Source: Gnetum montanum | Lineage: Eukaryota; Streptophyta; Gnetopsida; Gnetales; Gnetaceae | Direction: 5' to 3' | Length of the DNA stretch: 64,000 nt | Assembly (NCBI GenBank): GCA_015680685.1 | Contig: MNCI01002152.1 | Location: forward strand, 63,344 to 127,343 | Shown here: positions 48,701-58,329 of the stretch, piece by piece | Position numbering within the stretch: position 1 is the first letter of the stretch | Layout: each line of letters starts with the position of its first letter | The notes under the pieces: generated by a model | What the model was told of the DNA's origin: nothing | The model's input: only the letters and a program-made list of their open reading frames with translations | The model's database searches: none | Program-made: the position numbers and the translations under genes

Positions 48701-50037
48701 GCTATCCCTTCATCCTCAATCAGAGTCCCATATGGGTTAGTCTTTGGCCTGCAAATAAACGCATGTTAAAACCAAAAATTAACACCAAATGACAACTAAT
48801 GAAGCAAGAAAGTCAACTGGTCTTACCTGGTTATTCTGTACATCGTGCCAAGAGGATTCTGAAATAGGGTGTGCGCGCGGGCCGCTATAAACAAAGTGTT
48901 GTTAATATAATCCAACCCTGGTGGCAACAACTCCCACACATGCGTTAACGGACGTGTTGACTTGGGCCCATGAGTACTACCATCTTCATCAACAAACGGG
49001 CCCTCGTCAATGTCTTCCATGAAGACCACAACGCCCTCTACGGCTCCCGGCAATAATGCATCAACTACACTGCGTGCAGTCACCTCATCAAAAAATGACC
49101 AAATAACCACCTCGAAGTTGGTTAACAGGAAGGCCATAAATTCGCCAGCGCCTTCCCTGAACCAGACTCCCTTATTATCCACAATCAGAGCTGGGGGAAG
49201 ATCGTCATCCTGAACGGGTCCAGCCCACGTCAGAACCCCGACAAGCTCAACCACTATGAGGAAACGTTTGCTATCCCTGCAACCAATTGCAATGAAATAA
49301 AAGTTTACATCAGTCAAAAAATAATAAACTAATTGTTTGTGCCCAGCGTATACGCCTGCCAAACCACTTCGAAAAACTTACGCCCGTGACGCACTCTCCA
49401 GCGTATATGTTGTACAAAGCGTGTACGCCGAACAAAAACACGATTCGAACATAGCGTATACGCTGAGCGTATATGTTGTACAAAGCGTGTACGCCGAACA
49501 AAAACACGATTCGAACATAGCGTATACGCTGAACTCAGCGTATACGCTGGGCAAACACGCAACTTAAACCCAGCGTATACACTACAAAACTTAGCGTCTA
49601 CGCTGACGTCCGAACCCCCCCTTGCACAGCGTATACGCTGGTAAAACCCTCAGCGTATACGCCTGAATCCACCATCAGCAACAGACCATGCCAAAAGTGC
49701 CAGAGCGACGCATACAGCGTATACGCTGAACAAACCCTCGGCACATACACCGTCGCGCAACATGATTTACGCCAAGAAAATACGCCAAATAACAGGCCAA
49801 TAAAACGGATAGTCTACGCCGCGGTGACGTGGGCATGCATGCCAAAGAAACCCTCAAACCCTCTACGCTCGATCGTCTACACCAAAAAACAGAGATCAAG
49901 ACTTACCTGTAGGGCGTCACGGGCCACTCCGACATCTTCGGCCTAGGCAGGCCCTGCAGCATCGCCTCCGTCTCTTCGGCGAAGGTTAAGTCAGAACCCT
50001 TCTTCCCCTGGCCTTCCACTTCCTTGCCCTTGCCCAT
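45724..50037 (-). CDS. Antisense eight-exon gene of element B (FCP1-like, transposon-type and coiled-coil parts)
   Basis: Minus-strand exons: 50037-49907, 49276-48827, 48748-48486, 48396-47356, 47261-47031, 46941-46747, 46670-45925, about 45818-45724. Introns 1-6 have GT...AG ends; after exon 1 the junction phases are 2,2,1,1,1,1,0, as in A. The last acceptor (catgaag) is one base out of phase and unsure. Exon 1 is Lys/Glu-rich (MGKGKEVEGQGKKGSD). Exons 2-3 resemble FCP1/NLI-interacting-factor domains: VVELVGVLTW where DxDG is expected, FMAFLLTNFEVVIWS, STRPLTHVWELL, NTLFIAARAHTLFQNPLGT. Catalytic Asp residues are absent. Exon 4 holds VKVVFHLSPVFFSNLFGMP, like plant transposon domains. Exon 7 is mostly coiled coil. 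One stop, TAG at 48310-48308, is visible, plus a 16-codon artificial duplication around N 46181. About 1,000 codons. Function unknown. Confidence 0.8.
49277..49906 (-). promoter_or_regulatory. Intron 1 of the element B antisense gene with GCGTATACGC array
   Basis: The intron (gtaagt...ttgcag) carries perfect GCGTATACGC palindromes at 49346, 49454, 49521, 49539, 49629, 49653 and 49717, plus near-copies. A unit of about 65 bases (gcgtatatgttgtacaaagc onward) is tandemly doubled at 49402 and 49467. The same palindrome fills LTR U3. Intron 1 of A carries its own motif here. Confidence 0.7.
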
Positions 50038-50588
50038 CGCGAAGTGTTCACGCTGACTGTCGAAGTGCACGTTGAGCGACTGTCTTCGAGTTTGGCGTTT
50101 ACGCTGGGTTGTCTGGCGTCTACACTCGGGTCTCTTGGCATCTACGCTTGGGAAGTTTACGCTTACGCTTACACAGGTCGCACCTTACGCTGTCGCTGTT
50201 GGAAACAGGAAAAAAATGGACCCCTCATCCTTTATATAACGACCGCTGACGTTGATGCTAACGCCGCCGCCGCTTACACCCCATCGCTCTGTTTTTGCCG
50301 TTTTGCCTCTATTTTCCTCTCTTTTGTGCCGAAATCTAATCAAAAATTATTAAAAAATTATTAAATTATTAAAAAAAAAAATTAAAGTCAATTAGAGATA
50401 GTGTTACGTCTTGGTTCCTCCATGGACCCCGTTTTACACGTTCGCTTAACCCACTGGCCCGGTAAGGCCTTAAACTGCCATTCTCTCCATCCGTTCATGG
50501 CCCAGTATGGCCTTAAACTGCCATGCATCCAGGTGTGACAATAATCCACCATGATACACGTATACACCCTTTAAATTTCCGAAAGAAA
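50038..50588 (-). promoter_or_regulatory. Candidate promoter of the element B antisense gene
   Basis: Upstream of ATG 50037 lie gttcacgctgac, tttacgctggg and ttacgcttacgcttacac (ACGCT core, 50048-50180). A minus-strand TATA-like gttatataaa lies at 50240-50231, about 195 bases before the ATG. Farther on, at 50453-50525, two tatggccttaaactgccat-type units belong to the sense-side repeat set. Confidence 0.55.
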
Positions 50589-50635
50589 TGGAACGATCCC
50601 TTCTTGCTCACGCAACTCTCGGTTTATTGGCAGGG

Positions 50636-53600
50636 ATGAGCTCAATGGACTGCCAGCACTTAACCGCACCGTTAACCATCGACGGACCATTTGGCACCAT
50701 TACATGAGACTTTGACATAAACTTCATCAACTCAAGTCCACTAATGGACGATGCGGTCATAGCCTCAACACAGCAAACAACAGACAATTACCAAGGCATG
50801 ACAAAGTTTCTTGACATAGAAGCTGAAAACATCACTGAAGACCCGTTAGCTAAAACCCCCATTACTATGCCTGATGGGGAAGTTAAAATATTAAAATTAA
50901 GCATGCTATTACAACCACGCATGGCTCAAGACATTCAGAATGTGCTTAGGGAAAACATTAAAGTGTTCGCTTGGTCTTATACGGACATGCCCAGGCTAGA
51001 CCCTAGGATTGTCCAACACAACATCATTCTTGACCCAAAACTAAGACCGATAAAACAAAAAGCGCGAAAAGTTAGACCCGAAGTGGCGTTGGCAGTTCGC
51101 AATGAGATGACTAAGCTTTACCAGGCTGGTTTCATTCGGGCTATTGATTATGCCGAGTGGGTGTCAAACATGGTCATTGTCCCAAAGAAAAATGGAAACA
51201 TTCGTTAATGCATCGACTTCCATGACTTAAACGTAGCAACCATAAAAGATTACTTTCCCCTGCCCAGCATTGATCAACTCGTTGATTCAACTACTGAACA
51301 TGCCTTGTTGTCATTCATGGATGGCTTTTCGGGGTATAACCAAATACGCATCAACCCTAAACACCAACTTCAGACTACCTTCATGACCCCATGGGGAACT
51401 TTTTGTTACATGATGATGCCCTTTGGTCTCAAGAACGCTGGGGCCACCTATCAAAGAGCCATGACGTTCATCTTTAGCGATTATATGCTACGATCGCTCA
51501 ACGATTATGTAGATGACATCGTGGTTAAGTCAAAAACGATCGAACAACATGTACAAGACCTTGACTTAGTCTTAAAACGTTGTCTAAAATATGAGTTAAG
51601 GCTTAACCCCAAAAAATGCATCTTCGGCGTCAAAACAGGTAAGATGCTCAGATTCATAGCCTCTGAAGCAGGGATACGAGTGGACCTTGATAAGGTCAAG
51701 GCCATTACCAATCTGAAACCACCCAGTAACCTTACCGAACTTCGAGGTTTACAAGGTAGGTTGCAGTTCATTAGGCGTTTCGTAGAAAAATTAACAGACA
51801 AACTAATACCTATGAACCACCTGTTGCGTAAAAATGTCCATTTTGAATGGACTCCGCAGTGCCAGGAAGCCTTCGAAAATGTCAAGATAGCACTCGCCCG
51901 ACTGCCTACGGTTTACCCGCCCCAAAATAACAAACCGTTTTACATCTATCTTGCCACTTCAGAGTTGTCCATCGTGTCTATGCTCTGCCAGAAACGAGAT
52001 GACGGAACTGAAGTCCCTGTATACTATTTGAGCCATGCCTTAGTTGCCCATGAAAAGAAGTACAGCGACGTGGAAAGGTCGTGCTTAGCTTTAGTCTTTT
52101 CTCTAAGAAAATGGCGACATTACCTTTTCCGTAATCAAGTTCACATAATCTGTAAGGACAATGTACTGTGAGCCATAACAGGAAACATTTACGAAACGAG
52201 TCGAATAGCCCGATGGAAAGCCATGATAGCCGAGTTTGACCTGTACTACGTAACACAATCATTGATCAAAGGCCAAGCCATAGCAAATCAAATGGCCGCA
52301 TCACCAACGTATGACCAAGCAACCGTAGAGCCTGGATTCCCGGATGAAAGTATAAGCACAGTAGACACGGTGCCTGATGACTACGATGCCATTTTAAACT
52401 TCGATGGAGCATCCACCTCTCGGGGAGGAAGCGCTGCCGCTGTCATCACTTATCCCTCCGGGGAGATTCGACCCTTTCCCTATCGCTTCAATTTTCACTG
52501 TACTAACAACATAGCAGAGTACGAAGGTCTCCTTAGAGGACTCACGGCAGCACTGGCTTCAGACATCACATGCCTGGTAGTCAGAAGGGATTCACAATTG
52601 GTGGTAAACCAGGTCACGGATGTCTACACGTGTAAAGCTCAACATTTGCAACCATATTATGACTTGGTGAAACATTTAATGAAACGATTCAAAAACATTG
52701 ATGTGCAACACGTCTCTCGACACGATAACACCATCGCGGATGCATTAGCCACATTAGCGCTAAACATATCACCTGACATGTTCCATGTCTTACGAAGCTC
52801 TGTAACCAACTGTGCTAAACCAATAATCGATACTCCCAACATATTGCCGATTGCATCTATTAGCTCAACACACGCAGTGGAATGGTATGATGACCTAAAA
52901 GAGTACCTTCTACGTGGCGAAGCACCACGCCACCTAACAAACGCTCAGAAAGACATAGTGCGAAAACGTTCTAGGCAGTACACCTTGGTAGGGGACACAC
53001 TATGTCATAGATCCTACGAAGGCATATTGCTAACATGTGTAAGTAGTGACGACGCCCAAACGATTGTTGATCAAGTACATGAGGGACTATGTGGAGGACA
53101 CATAGCACCAAAAGCAATGGCCACGAAAATAAGACGCTTAGGCTATTATTGGCCACACATGGAATACGACTGCTCCTCCAAAGTCAAAACATGTAACATT
53201 TGTCAAAAACATAGTAACTTAATACATGTGCCACCAACCGCGTTGCACACAGCACAGATCACATGGCCTTTTCAGAAGTGGGGATTGGACCTCATCGGCC
53301 CGATAACACCCTCGTCTTCCGCAGGGCATAGTTTCATCATAACCGCGACAGAATACTTTACGAAGTGGGTAGAAGCAGCTCCCCTTCGAAAGACAACTTC
53401 TAAACACGTGTGCAACTTTATCCTAGAAAACATTGTAACCCGTTTTGGCATTCCCATGACAATCATCACCGACAACGGGCCACAATTTAGTAGCGCCGAA
53501 ACAAAAACCTTTTGAGACAGTCTAGGGATTAAGCATTCGTTTTCTTCCCCTTACTATCCTCAAAGCAATGGGCAAGCAGAAGCAACGAACAAGACAATCA

Positions 53601-54121
53601 TAACAATACTCAAGAAAATGCTAACCCAAAGCAAAAGGAAATGGCACGAGCAACTAAAATATGCACTATGGGCATATCGCACTACACACCGGGCGTCAAT
53701 AGGTAAAACTCCGTACAGTCTTGTTTATGGTTCAGAAGCTGTTTTACCTTTGGAATTACAGGTACCATCGCTAAGGATCACACTCTCCGGACTTCTCGAT
53801 GACGAGCAAAACAACGAGCTAAGGCTCATTGACCTCGACTCGGTCGAAGAAGAACATGCACGCGCGCTCGATCAGATCGACTGGTACCAAAAGCAACAAC
53901 GACAGCGGCATCGGCATGACATCAACAAGCGCCCAATCCGTGAAGGTGACCTCGTACTCAAAGCTGCTCGGGAACACCCGAACAAATTCTCACCCAACTG
54001 GGAAGGGCCTTACATGGTCATCAAGGCATTCGATAATGGCGCATTCAAGTTAGCTGACATCGAAGGGAATGAACTCGCTAATCCGACAAATCATTTGTAC
54101 CTAAAACCGTTCTACGTCTGA
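50636..54121 (+). pseudogene. RT-RNaseH-second RNaseH-integrase of element B
   Basis: One frame from ATG 50636 (open back to 50589) to TGA 54119-54121, with stops only at 50705-50707, 51206-51208, 52169-52171 and 53513-53515. RT: FMDGFSGYNQIRINPKHQL, MPFGLKNAGATYQR, YVDD at 51506-51517. RNase H: YYLSHALVAHEKKYSDVER to about 52170. Second RNase H: ILNFDGASTSRGG, NIAEYEGLLRGL, NTIADALATL (about 52390-52770). Integrase: HEGLCGGH and CNICQKH zinc finger, WGLDLIGP, TDNGPQFSS, NGQAEATNK with all three acidic DDE residues present, then ALWAYRTTHRASIGKTPYSL and an end domain with NWEGPYMVIKAF. The double RNase H is the Tat mark. Copying and insertion functions would be intact except for the stops. 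Confidence 0.92.
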
Positions 54122-54133
54122 ACACAAGCTCAA

Positions 54134-54640
54134 GTACGTGCAAGTCCTAGAATTACGACTATAAACTGATACCACAAAGAAGTCCTGGAATTACGACTAT
54201 AAACTGATACCACAGAGAAGTCCTGGAATTACAACTATAAACTGATACCACAGAGAAGTCCTGAAATTACGACTATAAACTGATACCACAGAGAAGTCCT
54301 GAAATTACGACTATAAACTGATACCACAGAGAAGTCCTGGAATTACGACTATAAACTGATACCACAGCTCGTCCTGGATTATGACTTAAAACTAATACCA
54401 CAGTGTCCGCAATGACAATAAACTACCATCCGTCCGACATGACAGTAAATTGTCACCGTCACAACCATCAAAGTCCGCCAAGACTATAAACTAGCTTGCC
54501 TCTTCATAGTCTGCTAAGACTAAAAAAAACTGACAACGTACCGTCCACCACGACGCTAAATAGGCAATGTCCAACGGGTTATGACATAAAACCAACCCAT
54601 AATAATTTGCCAAGACTATAAACTGGCAAGTTCACAGTCG
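54134..54640 (+). repeat. 38-base tandem repeat and TATAAACT units after pol of element B
   Basis: Units starting gtcctggaattacgac and ending taaactgataccacagagaa repeat every 38 bases (starts 54144, 54182, 54220, 54258, 54296, 54334, 54371). Looser units follow (tccgcaatgacaataaacta, ccaagactataaactagc) up to about 54625. A has the same kind at 57910-58325. Confidence 0.85.
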
Positions 54641-54649
54641 GCACCTCAC

Positions 54650-55646
54650 TCCGCCGCCATGCTCATTCATCGCTCGCTTCATTGCACCACTTGCCATCAG
54701 CTGCCATCTTCAGTACTGCTTTCATCTGCATACAGTATCTACCGCTCTTCAGCACCTTTGTGCCATCGGCCACCATGTAAGTCTGAGCCCATCTATTCAC
54801 TCATGGTTTTCTTGTCTCCTTGGCGTTGTGTTTGCAGGATGGCACCGAGAAGTGTCGTACAAGAGTGCACTTCGTCACGAGCAGTAAGATAAAACACTGT
54901 TTGCAGCATACATGGCGAGACTGAATCAAACCGTTCACCAATACGTCCCTGTTCACTGATGAGACTCCCCTGTCCATTCACCAAAATACTTTATCCCGAC
55001 ATCCCCTTGACACACTCGATACATTTGAAACACCGTATTGCTTTAAAACAGCCGCAACACGCCACACAGTGCCTACACATGAGTACACAGGCAAAGTCAA
55101 GTTTACAATTTGCGAAAAAAAAAAAGACCTCTGGCACTTCCCATACAAGCCCCAGGCAGAAAGGCAATTGTCTCAAGACTAAGTACTCATGTCCAAAGCA
55201 CTCAAAGAACATTTAGTTACATGGATTTGGCTCCCCACCAGCAGGATCCCCTTGAACACTAAACATGGGCCCTGCTCTCCTAAAGAATGTAACACATCCT
55301 CCCGTAACTTTGGCCTCACCAACTGGTTCTCTTGACAACTAACCAAAAGCCTTGTTCCGCCAAAGCACGCACACTGTATGCCTGTACTCCAAGTCTGCTA
55401 CAACAATGGCTAAGGCACAGATCAGCATGCGACATACCAAAACATCCCCTGTCCACACACTTCCTTGGGTAGTCGCCAATCCCTATCCTCCCATCAGCTA
55501 CAAATTCCACATTCCCGATCCCATGTACTACCGAACACAGTGCGATGACGTCTCGTCCAAGTAACAGTGGACAACGTTTCTGTCGAGTCGCCTGTGGTGT
55601 TTTGCACTTCTTTGTCGACGCCTCTCGGGTCGATTCCTCCAAGCGT
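54650..55646 (+). other. 3' untranslated stretch of element B with a possible mini-exon
   Basis: No domain-bearing gene. A conserved piece (54839-54888) follows tgtttgcag and ends before gtaag-like taag. A has a matching piece at about 58552-58605 after gtttgtag. A short open frame 54659-54892 overlaps it but is not conserved in A. The stretch near 55110-55180 (tacaagccccaggcagaaag) also matches A, as does the part before the purine tract. Confidence 0.45.
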
Positions 55647-55663
55647 CAACAAAGAGGGGCTAA
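55647..55663 (+). other. Polypurine tract of element B
   Basis: caacaaagaggggctaa directly before the right LTR start. A has caacaaagaggggccaa before its right LTR (59496-59511). Confidence 0.8.
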
Positions 55664-56522
55664 TGAAACACCACAAAATTCGGAGCTTAGTACTTGTCCG
55701 ACCCCAAACAAGACCCCGGAACTCACAAACGGCGTCGGTTGCATGATCGTAATACTTAGTTTTTGCTAAGTATATGGGGCCAGCGTATACACACAGCGTA
55801 TAACGCCCGATGTGTATGCCTTCAGCGTATACGCCTAGCATTCTAGCGTATACACCCGACACTTCAGCGTATACGCCCAGCATTCTAGCGTATACGCCCG
55901 GCACTTCAGCGTATACACCCAGCTCTCCGGCGTATACGCCCCGGGCACTGCAGATGCGCACGCTCGACGACAAGATCTCCAATGACAGCATGAAGATAAC
56001 ACCGAAGAGCAAGAATTGAACCAAGTGGCACCCTTCGGCGTATGCGCCCGGCGTGTACGCCCAGCATCCCTCAGCATATGTGCCTGGCGTGTACACTTGG
56101 CATTCTAGCGTGTATGCCCAGCATCCGTCAATGTATACGCCCAGCGCTCATCTCCACACAGTTCACGCCCAGCATTCCGGCATATACGCCCAGCGTATAC
56201 GCCGACCTGATGCAGTGTATACGCCCAGCGTATACGCCCAGCAATTGTAACATTTTCTATATTTGTAAAGTGTATGCACCCGGTCAACGCGCCACGTGTC
56301 TCCCATCCCGAGTCTAGCGTAACAGCCTGTATAAAACCCCCATTTTTCCACTTCCGCCAGACGTTTTTTGCNGCGTATTAGCATTTGCGTACGCACGGGG
56401 AAATCCTTGTCTGATNGGAGCATACCAGAGAATATTTACGCTGCGCAAAAGAGCAGAAAACCTTCTTACGCTGAGAAGTCCTGCACGCTGCGGATCCAGT
56501 CTCTTACACTCCGCCCGCTCTG
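55664..56522 (+). repeat. 3' LTR of element B (truncated and misassembled)
   Basis: The first ~700 bases match the left LTR well. After N 56372 a piece matching left-LTR 40450-40494 appears. After N 56416 a piece matching 40108-40212 follows, in the wrong order. Then N 56523 and the target-site copy. The true LTR end is missing. Confidence 0.85.
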
Positions 56523-56523
56523 N

Positions 56524-57897
56524 ACTACACTAGCCTTAAACATGACACCCAAAATGTTTTATGCATTGCCTAGCTCTATAACAAGTTGTGCTGAACCTAT
56601 AATTAACACTCTAGATGAAGTACCTATAGCATCCATTAGTACAACATGCATGATAGAGTGGTATGATGACATAAAAGAGTACCTTCTAAGAGGCAAACCT
56701 CCACAACACTTGACAAATGCTCAAAAGGACACCGTACGAAAATGCTCCTAGAAATATGCATTAATAGGAGACACCTTGTGTCGCAAATCCTGTGAAGGCA
56801 TTCTATTGATGTGCGTTAGTAGCATCAATGGTCAAACAATTGTAGAATAAGTCCACGAAGGACTTTGTGAAGGGCATATAGCACCAAAAGCAATGGCAAC
56901 AAAGATTAAGTGCTTAGGCTATTACTGGCCACACATGGAGTACGATTGAATCTCCAAGGTAAAAACGTGTGACATTTTCCAAAAGCATGGTAATCTAATA
57001 CATGTGTCACCTAACGAATTGCATACAGCACAAATCACATGGCCATTCCAAAAATGGGGTTTAGACTTAATTGGACCAATAACGCCATCATCTTCAACAG
57101 GACATACCTTTATTATCACTGCGACTGAATATTTCACAAAATGGATAGAAGCTATTCCCCTTAGGAAGACCACCTCAAAGCACATTTGCACTTTCATAAT
57201 AGAAAACATAGTGACTCATTTTGGTATTCCAATGACCATCGTTATCGACAATGGACCACAATTCAGCAGTGTAGATACTAAAAGATTCTTTGAAAGTCTG
57301 GGCATTAAACATGCATTTTCATCACCCTAATACCCATAGAGCAATGGTCAAGCAGAGGCTACAAACAAAACTATCATCATGGTGCTTAAAAAGATGCTGA
57401 ATCAGAGCAAGAAACGATGGCATGAACAATTAGTCTATGCATTATGGGCATATAGAACGACACATCGAACATCCACAGGTAAAACTCCATATAGTCTTGT
57501 GTATGAATCTAAAGTTGTTTTACCTTTGGAGTTGCAAGTTTCCTCATTGCGGATAGCTCTCTCTGACCTCCTCGATGAAAGTCAAAATAATGAACTGTGC
57601 ATCGCTGACCTTGATTCGGTAGAGGAGGAACGTGTGTGAACACTTGATCAAATTGAATGGTACTAGAAACAACAGTGGTAATGATACAAACACAATCTGT
57701 AGAAGTGCTCGATCAAAGAAGGAGACTTAATCCTTAAAGCCGTACATGAACACTCAGATAAATTCTCAACCAACTGGGAAGGGCCTTACTTAGTCACCAA
57801 GGCATACAATAATGGAGCATTCAAACTTTCTGATATGAATGGGAACGAGTTTGCTAATCCTACAAATCATTTATACCTAAAATGGTACTATGTCTGA
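56524..57897 (+). pseudogene. End of second RNase H and integrase of element A (3' part of pol)
   Basis: Continues the frame cut at 39453: LALNMTPKMFYALPSSITSC, then EYLLRGKPPQHLTNAQKDTV. Integrase follows with a zinc-finger remnant (CDIFQKHG, one Cys changed to Phe), WGLDLIGPITPSSS, VIDNGPQFSSV, NGQAEATNK and ALWAYRTTHRTSTGKTPYSL, ending at TGA 57895-57897. Stops occur at several places (about 56749, 56948, 57638). The three DDE acidic residues are still present. Confidence 0.85.
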
Positions 57898-57909
57898 TAA
57901 ACTTGAGGT

Positions 57910-58325
57910 ATGTCATAGTCCTGGCATCATGACTTAAAACTAATACCACAGAGTAGTCCTGGTATCATGACTTAAAACTGATACCATAGAGTAGTCCTGG
58001 CATCATGACTTAAAACTAATACCACATAGTAGTCCTAGCATCATGACTTAAAACTAATACCACAGATGGTCGTGGAGTCATGATGATAAACTAACACCAT
58101 AGAGCTCCATCTAGTATGACACTAAACTGCCACATCTATCCGCCATGACGTCAAACTAGCATCTAGAGTCTACTAAGACTATAAACTAGTTTGCCTCTTT
58201 ATAGTCCACTACAACTATAAACTAGCAATGCACCATCCACTACGACACTAAACCAGCACCGTCCAAGGGGTTACGACATGAAACTAACCCACAACAGTCT
58301 ACTAAGACTATAAACTGGCAACATC
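57910..58325 (+). repeat. 38-base tandem repeat and TATAAACT units after pol of element A
   Basis: Units gtcctggcatcatgacttaa then aactaataccacagagta start at 57918, 57956 and 57994, with more to about 58075. Looser ccactacaactataaactag units follow to about 58320. Same layout as B 54134-54640. Confidence 0.8.
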
Positions 58326-58329
58326 ATCA

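Larger units (their letters stand above)
39454..56522 (+). mobile_element. Element B: younger Tat-clade retrotransposon nested in A
   Basis: The LTRs are 39454-40637 and 55664-56522 (the right one badly assembled), with a perfect actac target-site duplication. Order: leader, gag-protease (41256-45131), antisense eight-exon gene (50037-45724, minus strand), RT-RNaseH-RNaseH-integrase (50636-54121), repeats, 3' untranslated part, purine tract. In the first ~190 LTR bases I count about 7 differences between the two ends, fewer than in A (about 9 in 105), so B is younger, as nesting requires. CG dinucleotides are far more frequent than in A, fitting less deamination. Pol stays in a single frame with only four stops. 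Confidence 0.92.

Noticed and set aside
54134-54400. Evenly spaced repeat considered as a CRISPR array
   Set aside because: Units are directly adjacent with no unique spacers, and the setting is a plant retrotransposon.
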